Below, in pieces: positions 1-7,601 of a DNA stretch of 11,792 bases (position 1 is the stretch's first letter; the number at the start of each line of letters is the position of its first letter). The DNA comes from CAYXOX01 sp964466745 (GTDB taxonomy: Bacteria > Pseudomonadota > Alphaproteobacteria > Rhodobacterales > Rhodobacteraceae). The notes beneath the pieces are model-generated. The model worked only from the letters and a program-made list of their open reading frames with translations. It ran no database searches and was not told the origin of the DNA. The stretch lies in contig CAYXOX010000095.1 in the NCBI GenBank assembly GCA_964466745.1, positions 1-11,792 of the forward strand. Direction: 5' to 3'. The position numbers and the translations under genes were made by a program.

Positions 1-10
1 GAACCCGCAT

Positions 11-55
11 CCGGCCGCTCCCTTCGGGCGGCGTTCCGCTCGCGGCGGCGCCGCG
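11..55 (-). terminator. GC-rich inverted repeats downstream of tamB
   Basis: The 79 bases after the tamB stop contain two stem-forming segments and no recognisable gene. One is a perfect 6-bp stem, CGCGGC at 41-46 and GCCGCG at 50-55, with a 3-base loop. The other is a weaker stem around CCC-TTC-GGG near 20-30, with flanking GCCG/CGGC arms and a small bulge. Neither is followed by a T-run on the tamB-sense strand, so this is not a classical intrinsic terminator. It could be a GC-rich or Rho-assisted 3' end, or chance structure in high-GC DNA. Confidence 0.25.
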
Positions 56-79
56 GCAGAACCGGGCGGCGTGGCCGCA

Positions 80-3000
80 TCAGTAGTCGCGCTGGAAGAA
101 GAGGCCGAGGCTCGACTCGCCGGAGTTGTCGAAGCTGCCCTTGGCTCTGAGCGTCTCGGTCAGATCGAGATTCAGGTTGATCTCCGAGCGGCCCGCCCCA
201 TCCACGGTGACATCGGTGTAGATGTTCTCCGTCAGGTATTTTCCCGCACGCACGGCGGCGTTGCCGTCTTCGTCGGTGACGACGTCGAGATCGTCCAGCC
301 CCGATCCTTCGCGCAGGCGCGCCACGAGCCCGCCGCCGCCCCGACCGGCAAGCTCGGCCACCGCCGAGGCCAGCTGCAGCGCCTGGAACGCCGAGAGGCT
401 GGAGAGATCCCGCCCGAAGATCAGCTGCGCGAGGATCTCGTCCTCGGGAAGCTCCGGCTGGGACAGGAAGGTCACCTGTGGTTCGGAAGCCGGCCCGGAA
501 ACCACCACTTGCAAGGCGAGTTCATCGGTCTCGGTTTCCGCGACGAGGCGCAGCACCGGGTCGAAATCGCCGGCCAGCTGCGCCCAGCCCTCGGTCAGCT
601 CGAAACGCTGCTGTAGGAGGTTGAGCCGTCCGCGGATCAGCTCGAAACGCCCCTCGGGCAGGATGTCGGCCGTGGTGCCCGAGAGGCGGATGGACCCGCC
701 AAGCTCGGCGTCGAGCCCCCGCCCCCGGATGAAGACGCGCTGGGTGGCATCGATGCGGACATCCAGCGGATAGACCGGGCCCGACCCGTTCCCCCCGGCA
801 TCGGGCGTGCCCGAGGCGGAAAGGCCCGCACGCTCCAGCGTGCGACGCGCGGCCGGGCGCGGGCTGACATGCACGATGTCGGGCAGTTCACCGAGCGCGC
901 TGACGCCGCTCGACGGCACGCGGATCTCCGTTCGCCCGAGGCCCAGCCGGCCCGTGATCGAGGCGCCGCCGGCCAGCGGGCCCTGCACGCCGATCTGCCC
1001 CGATATCGTGGTTTCATAGAGCCGGGGGTCGGTGACCCCCACGCTTTGCAGAGCGACGGTGATGTCTGCCGGGAAGGGCTGCGCGAGGCCGACCGGGCCG
1101 TCGATCCGCAGCGTACCCCCGGCGGCGGGCGCACCGCTCATGGCGATCACGGCGCGCGTGCCCTCGAGGCGGATCGTGGCATCGATCTCCTCCAGCGCCT
1201 GGCGCAAGACCGGCGCCGAGAAACGTGCCCCGGCAACCGAGAGCGTGCCCGTCAGGTTCCCGAGCGCGGGTGCCCCGCGCAGCGCGAGATCGTAGCGAAG
1301 CTGCCCCGCGATGGACCGTGGCGCGATGAAGCTGTTGGCGAGCCCGAGCGGCGCCGCCCCCTGAAAAGCGAGGTCCGGAGGGCCATCCTCCGGCACGCGG
1401 CCCGAAAGCGCGAGCGTGGTGCCGCCCGGGCCGGTGGCGTCGGCAGTCACCTGCCAGCCGGCCCCGGCCCGGCGCGCCGCGGCCTCCAGCGAGAGCGGCC
1501 CGGAAAACTCCGGCGCGATCAGCCCGACATCGCGCAGGCGGGCGGTGAGGCTGGCCGCGCCGGTGCCCGGGCCGTCCTGCGCGCTGGCGCGGGCGGTGAG
1601 GTTCGCGCCGTCGAGCGTGAGCGCATCGAGGCTGAGCGTCTGCCAGGTGCGCGAGATCCGCGCGTCGAGCGCGTATGTGCCGGCCAGCAGCCGGTCCACC
1701 TCGGCCTGCCCGATGGAAAGATCGCGCGTCTGGCCTTCGACGCCGAGATCGAAGCCCGCGTCCGAAAGGTTGGCCATGCCCTCGACCCGCAGGCTCGCGG
1801 CACCGCCAAGCGGCAGGCCGGCGAGGCGGGAGAACCGCGCCAGCTCCCCGATCTCCGTTTCCAGCGTGAGATCGAGCGTTCCGCTTTCTGCGAGCCGGCC
1901 ATCGAATGCAGCGGAGACCCCGCCCGGCGCGGCGGCATCGACGCCGATCGTCCAGTCGGTTCCGTCGCGCTCGGCATCGGCGTCGAGGGTGACGGGCCCC
2001 GAGAGCCCCGGCACCGCAAGGCCGATATCGGCGAGCCGCGCCTCGAAGATCGCACGGCCGGTTTCCGGGGCGATGATCGCCTCGCCGGCGGCGCGGATCT
2101 GGGTTCCCTCGATGGAGAACCGCTCGACCCGCGTTGCCTCGAGATCGCGCGCCACGGCGGCCGAGAGCGAAGTTTGGCCGGCAAGGAACGGATCGAGGCT
2201 CGGCTGCGCGACCGCGAGGTCGCGCGCGGTGCCGTCGATCACGAGGTCGAAGGCGCCCGAGAGCGGCGCCACCTGCCCCGCGACGGAAAGCGATGCCGCG
2301 CCCGAAAGCGGCTGGCCCGCCAGGCCGGCGAAGCGTTCCAGCGTTTCGATGCGCGCGTCGAGAGCGAGATCGGTGGGCAGGCCATCCTCGATCGAACCGA
2401 TGCTTGCACTGCCTTCGGCCGAGTATCCCGTGCCGGCAAGGCGCAGCGCCTCGATCTCGATGGGCGCGTCTCCACCGGCCAGCACCATCTCCACGCGCCC
2501 GGTGAGCGCCTCGCCCAGCGCTTCGGCGAGCGCGGGATCGGCGGGCACGACGCCGCCGGCCACGATATCGAGCCCGATATCGGCACGCCCGATCCGGCCC
2601 TCGCCCGCGCCGAGAATCCGGCCTCCCCCCGCGATCGAGGCGGTGCGCACGGCGATGTCGGGGCGCGCGAAATCCTCCAGCTCGAAACCGCCCGTCCAGC
2701 GTTCGCCGCGGGCCGCGTCGAACGCGACATCGAGCGTGAGCGCGCCCACCGTCGTCGGGGCGCCGCCGAGGGGCAGGCGCACGGGCGCGCCGTCCGCCGC
2801 CGCGATCCGCCCGGTGAGCGCCAGCCGTTCGGGCCAGCCCTGCGCGGAAAGAGCGAGGGAGCCGTCGAGCGCCAGCGCCTCCGCGCCGAGCGAAAGCTCC
2901 TGCAGTTCCAGCGCACCGTCGGGGCTGCGGATGCCCGCCACTTCAAGCGCCACGTCGTCGCCGAAGAAGGCCCGGTACTGCGGCAGGACAAGCGCGGTGA

Positions 3001-3826
3001 CATCACCCGCGATGTCGGCCTCGAAGGCGGTCGCGCCCGGCGTCTCTGGCGGCTCGAGAAGTGTCACGGTGCCCGCGATGCGCGGCGTGCCGTCGGTGGC
3101 GAGCGAAAGATCCGTGCGGAAATCGGAGAGCGGCCCGGCACCTTCGGCAACGAGAGCCACGGAGGGCGCGCCCGGCACGCCGAGCAGCCGCGCCGCGATG
3201 CCGCCCGGCGCTTCCTCGAGACGCAGCTCGAGCGCCAGCGTCTCGCTCTCGTTCTCGAAGCTCGCGTCGATGCGGAAGAGCCCCTCGGGCCCGTCATCGA
3301 TTCTCCGCGCCTCCAGCTCGGCGCTGCCATCGCCACCAGCGAGCGAGAACGCGCCTTCCAGCGTCAGGCGGACGGGTTCGCCCAGCACGGGCGCGCCCAG
3401 TGCGATCTCCTCGGCCACGAGGCTGTCGATCCGGATAGAGACCGGCAACTCGGGCAGGCTGAACTCGCGGGCCGTGGCGGCCGGCAGCTCGGGGCCCATC
3501 TCGGCCGGCGCCGGAAGACGCTCCAGCACGATCCGGCGCGCGGCAAGGGTCCGCACCTCGACACGGCGCTGAAACAGGGCCGAACGGTCCCAGTCGAGCA
3601 CCACGCCTTCGAGCGTGAGCCAGGGCCCCGCGTCATCGGCGACCGTCAGCCTGTCGAGCTCCGCCTGCGCGCTTAGGGCGCCGCGGAAGCCCTCGATCGT
3701 CACGGTGCGCCCCGCGTCCGACAGCGAGTCCTGCAGCAGACGCTGCAGGAAGCCGGCATCGTCGTCCTGCGCGATGGCGGCGAGGGGAAGGAGCGCCAGA
3801 AGGAGGGCTGCGAGAAGTCGTCTCAA
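80..3826 (-). CDS. tamB: TamB, translocation and assembly module inner-membrane/periplasmic subunit (DUF490 family)
   Basis: TamB works with TamA to bring some outer-membrane proteins (and, in recent views of the AsmA-like family, phospholipids) across the periplasm. The 1248-residue product is close to the usual TamB length of about 1250. It opens with a hydrophobic segment (RRLLAALLLALLPLAAIA, then Q-DDD), which is either an uncleaved anchor or a signal peptide. A long beta-rich, low-complexity body follows, as expected for a lipid-groove-like beta structure. The C-terminal region of about 330 residues is characteristic of DUF490/TamB: it has a TEIRVPSSG-like stretch, a DEILAQLIFGRD motif and an end in FFQRDY. 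The chosen start is a TTG at 3826-3824, which overlaps the tamA stop as TTGA. It is the only standard start codon that places the hydrophobic segment at the N terminus. Open frame continues to 3961, but those 45 extra codons are Arg-rich and lie inside tamA. The body contains a tandem duplication, described separately. Product call is firm; the start is likely. Confidence 0.93.
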   Translation of the reverse strand: MRRLLAALLLALLPLAAIAQDDDAGFLQRLLQDSLSDAGRTVTIEGFRGALSAQAELDRLTVADDAGPWLTLEGVVLDWDRSALFQRRVEVRTLAARRIVLERLPAPAEMGPELPAATAREFSLPELPVSIRIDSLVAEEIALGAPVLGEPVRLTLEGAFSLAGGDGSAELEARRIDDGPEGLFRIDASFENESETLALELRLEEAPGGIAARLLGVPGAPSVALVAEGAGPLSDFRTDLSLATDGTPRIAGTVTLLEPPETPGATAFEADIAGDVTALVLPQYRAFFGDDVALEVAGIRSPDGALELQELSLGAEALALDGSLALSAQGWPERLALTGRIAAADGAPVRLPLGGAPTTVGALTLDVAFDAARGERWTGGFELEDFARPDIAVRTASIAGGGRILGAGEGRIGRADIGLDIVAGGVVPADPALAEALGEALTGRVEMVLAGGDAPIEIEALRLAGTGYSAEGSASIGSIEDGLPTDLALDARIETLERFAGLAGQPLSGAASLSVAGQVAPLSGAFDLVIDGTARDLAVAQPSLDPFLAGQTSLSAAVARDLEATRVERFSIEGTQIRAAGEAIIAPETGRAIFEARLADIGLAVPGLSGPVTLDADAERDGTDWTIGVDAAAPGGVSAAFDGRLAESGTLDLTLETEIGELARFSRLAGLPLGGAASLRVEGMANLSDAGFDLGVEGQTRDLSIGQAEVDRLLAGTYALDARISRTWQTLSLDALTLDGANLTARASAQDGPGTGAASLTARLRDVGLIAPEFSGPLSLEAAARRAGAGWQVTADATGPGGTTLALSGRVPEDGPPDLAFQGAAPLGLANSFIAPRSIAGQLRYDLALRGAPALGNLTGTLSVAGARFSAPVLRQALEEIDATIRLEGTRAVIAMSGAPAAGGTLRIDGPVGLAQPFPADITVALQSVGVTDPRLYETTISGQIGVQGPLAGGASITGRLGLGRTEIRVPSSGVSALGELPDIVHVSPRPAARRTLERAGLSASGTPDAGGNGSGPVYPLDVRIDATQRVFIRGRGLDAELGGSIRLSGTTADILPEGRFELIRGRLNLLQQRFELTEGWAQLAGDFDPVLRLVAETETDELALQVVVSGPASEPQVTFLSQPELPEDEILAQLIFGRDLSSLSAFQALQLASAVAELAGRGGGGLVARLREGSGLDDLDVVTDEDGNAAVRAGKYLTENIYTDVTVDGAGRSEINLNLDLTETLRAKGSFDNSGESSLGLFFQRDY
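1352..2350 (-). repeat. Tandem internal protein duplication in TamB (two units of about 166 residues)
   Basis: Two consecutive stretches of the TamB product align by eye. The first is encoded by 2350-1853 (166 codons) and the second by 1852-1352 (167 codons). Matching landmarks in the same order are: IETLERFAGLAGQPL / IGELARFSRLAGLPL; SGAASLSVAGQ / GGAASLRVEGM; TARDLAVAQPSLDPFLAG / QTRDLSIGQAEVDRLLAG; LADIGLAVPGLSGPVTL / LRDVGLIAPEFSGPLSL; and DWTIGVDAAAPGG / GWQVTADATGPGG. They are divergent protein-level repeats rather than DNA repeats. They fit growth of the beta-structured TamB body by duplication. Confidence 0.75.
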
Positions 3827-5613
3827 AATGCCTGTCCGATCCCGATGTAGAGTTCGAGGCTTTCGCCCGCCCCGTCCTCGCCCACGGGCGTGGCGAGATC
3901 GAGCCTTATGGGGCCGATGCCCGTGTCGTATCGCAGGCCGACGCCTGCACCGGCATGCCATTCGCCCGAGCTTCCGTCGGGGAATTCCTCGGCACCGATG
4001 TAGCCGCCATCGAGAAAGCCCACCGCGCCGATGCTTCCGGTTATGCCCACGCGCAGCTCGCCCTGCACCCCGAGAAAGCTGCGCCCACCGATGCTGCCCG
4101 CGGCATCGGCCACGCCGAGCGACTGGTAGGGTTGACCACGCACCGTGCCGCCGCCGCCCGAGTAGAAGAGGTAGTCGGCCGGCGCATCCTCGGCCTCCGG
4201 TCCGATCACCGAGCCGAGCTGCCCACGGAGCGCGAACACCACGCGGTCTTCCTCGCCGAAGCCTAAATAGCTGCGCGCGTCGAGCGTGACGCGGGCGCCG
4301 GATTCGATACCGTCGAGCCCGACGAAGGGCGCCACTTCGCCGGAAAGATAGTAGCCCGAGCTCGCGTCGAGCGGATCGTTGCGCCGCTCCAGCTCGGCGG
4401 AGAGCGGAAAGCTCAGGAGCTGGTAGTCGCGCGTGCCGCGCGCGCCCGTCTGTTCGGCCCGTTCGTAGGCGACCGCGCCCTCGACGGTGAGATCGGGGGC
4501 CACGTACCAGGTGAGCCCGGAGCCAACGCCGAAGGACAGAAGCTCGAAATCGGGCTCTTCGAGGGACTCCAGGTCGAAAAAGGTGAACCCGTCGATGTCC
4601 GGCCCGAGAGTGGCCGGGCGGCTGAGCCGCGCCCCAAGCCGGTAGTCGATGCCCCCGGTCTCCCCGCCGATCCCGGCAACCCCGGCCTCGACGCGGAACC
4701 TCTCCGCGCCGCCGAAGAGGTTCCTGTGGAGCCAGAACGCGCTCACCGAAAGCCCCTCCACCGAGGAGGACTCGATGCCCGCGCCGAGACGTCTGCGCTT
4801 CTCCTCGCTGACCTGCGCGGCGATATCGAGGGTGCCGTCGGCATTGGCGAGTTCGGCCTCGCGCAAGGCAACCGACCGGAACGCGCCGGTGCGCCGCAGC
4901 CGCTCGGTGACCCTGTCGAGCGTGTCGGGGTCATAGGTTTCGCCTTGCGGCAGCCCGGCGATGCGCAGAATGGCACCCTCGCGCACGCGGTTGGCGCCGC
5001 TCACCGAAAGATCGCCGAAGCTGAGCACGGGGCCCGGCTCGATCCGGAGCACCGCATCGAGCTCGCGGCTGGCGTGGTTGGCCGTGATGCGCTGATCGGC
5101 GATGCGGGCCTTGGCACGCCCGGTCTGGCGGTGCGCCTCGAGCGCTGCCGCCGAGGCAGCGCGGATGACAGCGACCTCGGCCGTCTCGCCGCGCGAGAAC
5201 GCAAGCGGCAGCTCCGTGCCCGGGGCCAGCGGCCCGATCTCGGTGCGCCCGAAGGCGAACCTCGGGCCCGGATCGATCCGGACGGTGATCTGGCGGATTT
5301 CTCCGGGGGCACGCAGCGGCGGGATGGAGGCGGCCTCGCGGCCATCGATCTCGATGCTCACCGCCCCGCTGTAGTAGCCTTGCGCATAGAGCGCCGTCAC
5401 GAGCCTGCGATAATCCGCCTGCGCAGCGGCGAGAAGGTCCTGGGGAGTCGTGGCCTCGTCTTCGCGTGCCCGCCGGGTGAGCGAAGCGCCCTTCAGGCTG
5501 TTCTCCAGCACCTCGCTGGCGCCCTCGATCTGGAAGGTGAGTTGCTCCAGCGCACCCAAGCCGGGCGGCGCGAGCGCGAGGCCCGCGGCGAGAAGAAGGG
5601 TCGGTGTGCGCAC
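3823..5613 (-). CDS. tamA: TamA, outer-membrane Omp85/BamA-family barrel protein
   Basis: TamA is the outer-membrane half of the translocation and assembly module and partners with TamB. The 596-residue product has a signal peptide (about residues 1-20, MRTPTLLLAAGLALAPPGLG). POTRA-like periplasmic domains follow in roughly residues 24-270; the last, near 197-270, is the clearest (SFGDLSVSGANRV, then a YDPDTLDRVTERLRRTGAF segment). The C-terminal barrel spans about 275-596 and contains the Omp85 loop-6 motif GGGGTVRGQPYQSLG (VRG at 491-493). It ends in an aromatic beta-signal-like terminus, LYIGIGQAF. The chosen start is the GTG at 5613-5611, preceded by AGGA about 9 nt upstream and followed directly by the signal peptide. 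Open frame continues upstream to 5832, but the added 73 residues look non-coding and run through the promoter region. It is first in an operon with tamB and overlaps it by 4 nt. Confidence 0.93.
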   Translation of the reverse strand: MRTPTLLLAAGLALAPPGLGALEQLTFQIEGASEVLENSLKGASLTRRAREDEATTPQDLLAAAQADYRRLVTALYAQGYYSGAVSIEIDGREAASIPPLRAPGEIRQITVRIDPGPRFAFGRTEIGPLAPGTELPLAFSRGETAEVAVIRAASAAALEAHRQTGRAKARIADQRITANHASRELDAVLRIEPGPVLSFGDLSVSGANRVREGAILRIAGLPQGETYDPDTLDRVTERLRRTGAFRSVALREAELANADGTLDIAAQVSEEKRRRLGAGIESSSVEGLSVSAFWLHRNLFGGAERFRVEAGVAGIGGETGGIDYRLGARLSRPATLGPDIDGFTFFDLESLEEPDFELLSFGVGSGLTWYVAPDLTVEGAVAYERAEQTGARGTRDYQLLSFPLSAELERRNDPLDASSGYYLSGEVAPFVGLDGIESGARVTLDARSYLGFGEEDRVVFALRGQLGSVIGPEAEDAPADYLFYSGGGGTVRGQPYQSLGVADAAGSIGGRSFLGVQGELRVGITGSIGAVGFLDGGYIGAEEFPDGSSGEWHAGAGVGLRYDTGIGPIRLDLATPVGEDGAGESLELYIGIGQAF

Positions 5614-5649
5614 GCGGATTTTTCCTGTCGTGGCTTGCTGCTCGCGGTC

Positions 5650-5678
5650 ACTATAGTGCAATCGTGCCGCCCTCGCCA
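5650..5678 (-). promoter_or_regulatory. Candidate sigma-70 promoter of tamA-tamB
   Basis: On the minus strand, TATAGT (5655-5650) is a good -10 hexamer. Upstream, after a 17-nt spacer, lies TGGCGA (5678-5673), a weak -35 with 3 of 6 consensus matches. Transcription would start near 5643, about 30 nt before the tamA GTG. The -10 lies in a perfect 10-bp palindrome, CACTATAGTG (5649-5658), so it reads the same on both strands. Confidence 0.45.
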
Positions 5679-5714
5679 TCCCCAGGCGAACGCGCCGCCT
5701 TGCAACGCCCGCGC

Positions 5715-5744
5715 TTGACGCATGCCGCACAGGTTGCGCACTAT
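5715..5744 (+). promoter_or_regulatory. Candidate promoter of the sugar ABC transporter operon
   Basis: TTGACG at 5715-5720 matches the -35 consensus at five of six positions. After an 18-nt spacer it is followed by CACTAT at 5739-5744, a weak -10. This would give a 5' leader of about 165-170 nt before the ATG at 5919. The -35 is convincing but the -10 is poor, as expected if an activator is needed. No operator was recognised. Confidence 0.35.
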
Positions 5745-5918
5745 CCGAACCACAACGAAACATCGCCACGGGGTTGCCGCACGGCGACCGCGCGCGACTG
5801 ACGCCTCCGCGGCTTGCCGACAGGCGGGCCACCCAAGGTATTCATGCGGACGGCTCGCGCGTGCGTCGGACGACCGGCACCATCCCCAGGGCGGGATCAA
5901 CCGGGAGGACCGCAACCG

Positions 5919-7277
5919 ATGAAACCCACCTTCAAGCCCGCGGGCGCGCCGATGATCGGCGCCGTGCTTGCCCTTGCACTCGGCGCGGCAGGTGCCAGCG
6001 CCGACACCATCCGCTTCTGGACGACGGAAGAGCAGCCGGAGCGGCTTGCCAAGCAGGAGGAGATGGCGGCCCAGTTCGAAGCGCAGACCGGCACAGCGGT
6101 GGAGGTGATCCCCGTCACCGAAAGCGATCTCGGAACGCGGGCGACCGCAGCATTTGCCGCGGGTGACCTGCCCGACGTCATCTACCACACCCTGCAATAC
6201 GCGCTGCCCTGGGCCGAGGCGGGCATCCTCGATACCGGCGCGGCCACCGACGTGGTCGAAGACCTCGGCGTGGGAACGTTCGCGCCCGGCACGCTGGCCA
6301 TGGCCGATTTCGAAGGCGAATACGCCTCGGTTCCGGTGGACGGCTGGACGCAGATGATCATCTATCGTTCCGATCTCTTCGCCGAGGCGGGGCTCGAGCC
6401 TCCGACGACCTATGCCAACGTGCTGACGGCCATCGAGACGCTGCACAACCCGCCGGAGCTCTATGGCTTCGTCGCGGCCACGAAGGTGGACGAGAACTTC
6501 ATGTCCCAGGTGCTGGAGCATGTCTTCCTCGCCAACGGCGTAAGCCCGGTGGACGCGAACGGCGCGGCACCGCTCGATGCCGCCGCGACGACCGAGGTGC
6601 TGGAGTTCTACAAGGCCATCGCCGAGGCCTCCCCGCCGGGAGAGCTGTACTGGCAACAGTCGCGCGAGCTCTACTTCGCCGGCCGGGCCGCCATGATCAT
6701 CTGGTCCCCGTTCATCCTCGACGAACTCGCCGGGTTGCGCGACAGCGCGCCGCCCACCATCAACGACGATCCCACCTCGACGGAGCTGGCCTCCAAGACC
6801 GGGATCGTGACCAACTTCGCGGGCCCCTCGAACCCCGAGGGCGCGGCCTGGGCCGACATCCGCTACTTCGGCATCACCACCGACGCCGATACCGACGCGG
6901 CGATGGAGTTCGTGAAGTTCTCGATGGACGACGGCTACACCCAGACCCTCTCGATCGCACCGGAAGGCAAGTTCCCGGTCCGCCGGGGCACGGCGGAGGG
7001 CGACACGAGCTTCGTCGAGGCCTGGGCCGCGCTGCCGGTGGGCGTGGACCGCAAGGCCCCGCTCGGCGATCTCTACGCCCAGGAAATGATCGACGAGATC
7101 GTGGGCGGCCTCAACGTGGCCCAGCGCTGGGGCGTGGCCGAGGGCCAGCTCGCCCTCGCATCGAAGATGATCAACTCCCAGGTCATCAACCGGCTGGTGC
7201 GCGAGTACATCGACGGCGTGCGCGGCGCCGGCGAGACCGTGGAGATGATGAACGCGGAACTCGCGAGCATCGAGTGA
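5919..7277 (+). CDS. Extracellular sugar-binding protein of an ABC importer (family 1 solute-binding protein)
   Basis: This is a periplasmic receptor that captures the sugar or glycoside and delivers it to the permeases encoded downstream. The 452-residue product starts with a clear signal peptide, residues 1-28, ending GAAGASA before DTIRFWTT. The mature start (IRFWTTEEQPERLAKQ, then FEAQTG) and the GDLPDVIYH segment near residues 82-90 are typical of the MalE/UgpB-like family 1 fold. Its length is normal for the family. The ATG at 5919 was chosen because GGGAGG lies 10 nt upstream and the signal peptide starts exactly there. The same frame is open back to 5814 but has no protein-like content. 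It is the first gene of the operon, and a strong hairpin follows its stop codon, which may help keep its mRNA more abundant than that of the permeases. The substrate cannot be read from the sequence. Confidence 0.93.
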   Translation: MKPTFKPAGAPMIGAVLALALGAAGASADTIRFWTTEEQPERLAKQEEMAAQFEAQTGTAVEVIPVTESDLGTRATAAFAAGDLPDVIYHTLQYALPWAEAGILDTGAATDVVEDLGVGTFAPGTLAMADFEGEYASVPVDGWTQMIIYRSDLFAEAGLEPPTTYANVLTAIETLHNPPELYGFVAATKVDENFMSQVLEHVFLANGVSPVDANGAAPLDAAATTEVLEFYKAIAEASPPGELYWQQSRELYFAGRAAMIIWSPFILDELAGLRDSAPPTINDDPTSTELASKTGIVTNFAGPSNPEGAAWADIRYFGITTDADTDAAMEFVKFSMDDGYTQTLSIAPEGKFPVRRGTAEGDTSFVEAWAALPVGVDRKAPLGDLYAQEMIDEIVGGLNVAQRWGVAEGQLALASKMINSQVINRLVREYIDGVRGAGETVEMMNAELASIE

Positions 7278-7281
7278 CCGC

Positions 7282-7437
7282 GTGAGCCTGCGCGACGCGG
7301 CCCCGGGCGGAGACGCCCGGGGCACTCCAGACATCATCGCCGCAACCGGACGCCCGCAGGAGGCCGCCGTTCCCCCCGCCGGAACCGGCGCGCTGCAACG
7401 GCGCGAGGCCAGGCTGGCCTGGAGCCTGCTCTTCCCG
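7282..7437 (+). CDS. ABC sugar permease 1, N-terminal fragment before the assembly gap
   Basis: This frame opens with GTG 4 nt after the binding-protein stop and runs 52 codons into the N run. It ends in RREARLAWSLLFP, the typical cytoplasmic tail and start of the first membrane helix of MalF/UgpA-type permeases. GTG at 7282 is the only standard start in this frame, but the first 35 or so codons (Pro/Ala/Gly-rich) are not family-like and no good Shine-Dalgarno precedes it. An AGGAGG near 7358-7363 lacks a standard start at the right distance, so the true start is uncertain. The fragment belongs with the permease described at 7512-8768. Adding the ACGCCCCTG at 7602 directly after CTCTTCCCG at 7437 would give one continuous first helix. 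Confidence 0.6.
7300..7323 (+). promoter_or_regulatory. Perfect 10-bp stem with GAGA loop after the binding-protein gene
   Basis: GCCCCGGGCG (7300-7309), loop GAGA (7310-7313) and CGCCCGGGGC (7314-7323) form an uninterrupted GC-only stem closed by a GNRA-type tetraloop. It begins 23 nt after the binding-protein stop and has no T-run behind it, so it is not an intrinsic terminator. In many ABC importers a stem at this position protects the 3' end of the binding-protein message and lowers permease expression. That role is inferred here. If permease 1 starts at the GTG at 7282, the stem lies within its first codons and could also slow its translation. Confidence 0.6.
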
Positions 7438-7447
7438 NNNNNNNNNN
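7438..7447. other. Assembly gap (10 Ns) inside permease 1
   Basis: Ten undetermined bases split the first membrane helix of permease 1. The reading frames on the two sides differ (7282 frame before, 7512 frame after). With an N run of nominal length this says nothing about a real frameshift. Confidence 0.98.
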
Positions 7448-7601
7448 AACCCGGACGGCACATCGACCCACAGCCTCGCGGTGCTGGAAGTGCAGCAGTT
7501 CGGCGGGCTCTTTGCCGCCGGTGGGCCAGCCCAGCGCTCTCCAAACCGCGCGTCCCGGCGACCAAGTGGCGGTCGACCTGACGTGGTCGCAGCTCCCGGC
7601 G
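7448..7601 (+). other. 154 bp of unexplained sequence beside the gap
   Basis: This stretch lies between two halves of what should be one membrane helix: LAWSLLFP before the gap and TPLTATIAIVSLVVVLPLL from 7602. It has no counterpart in a normal permease. Parts look protein-like but in different frames: one frame from 7448 reads DGTSTHSLAVLEVQQFGG, and the permease frame later reads ARPGDQVAVDLTWSQLP. It may be a misplaced or low-quality contig end, or an uncharacterised insertion. I do not recognise it. Confidence 0.55.

Larger units (their letters stand above)
5614..5918. other. Divergent intergenic region between tamA and the sugar ABC operon
   Basis: This 305-bp spacer holds no convincing gene on either strand. 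It contains a TATAGT-bearing palindrome and candidate promoter for tamA near 5650-5678, a candidate promoter for the ABC operon near 5715-5744, and a leader of about 165-170 nt before the binding-protein gene. GGGAGG at 5903-5908 is the ribosome binding site for the ATG at 5919. I looked for a LacI- or GntR-type operator palindrome near the ABC operon and did not find one I could defend. No regulator gene lies in the window. Confidence 0.7.

Noticed and set aside
869..3676. Open frame of 935 codons on the plus strand, antisense to tamB (a second of 718 codons at 1416-3572)
   Set aside because: Its product is rich in Arg, Ala, Gly and Glu with no membrane, signal or domain pattern, while the minus strand gives a full-length, recognisable TamB. 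Stop codons are rare on the opposite strand of high-GC genes, so this is a shadow.
3827..3961. Upstream extension of tamB to a start at 3961
   Set aside because: The 45 extra residues are Arg/His-rich, lie inside tamA and would put the hydrophobic segment away from the N terminus.
5614..5832. Upstream extension of tamA to a start at 5832
   Set aside because: It would bury the signal peptide behind 73 unconvincing residues and run through the likely promoter. The GTG at 5613 has a Shine-Dalgarno.
5493..7565. Minus-strand open frame of 690 codons across the binding-protein gene and the gap
   Set aside because: It is antisense to a clear binding-protein gene, reads through the Ns and overlaps the start of tamA. 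No family-like features.
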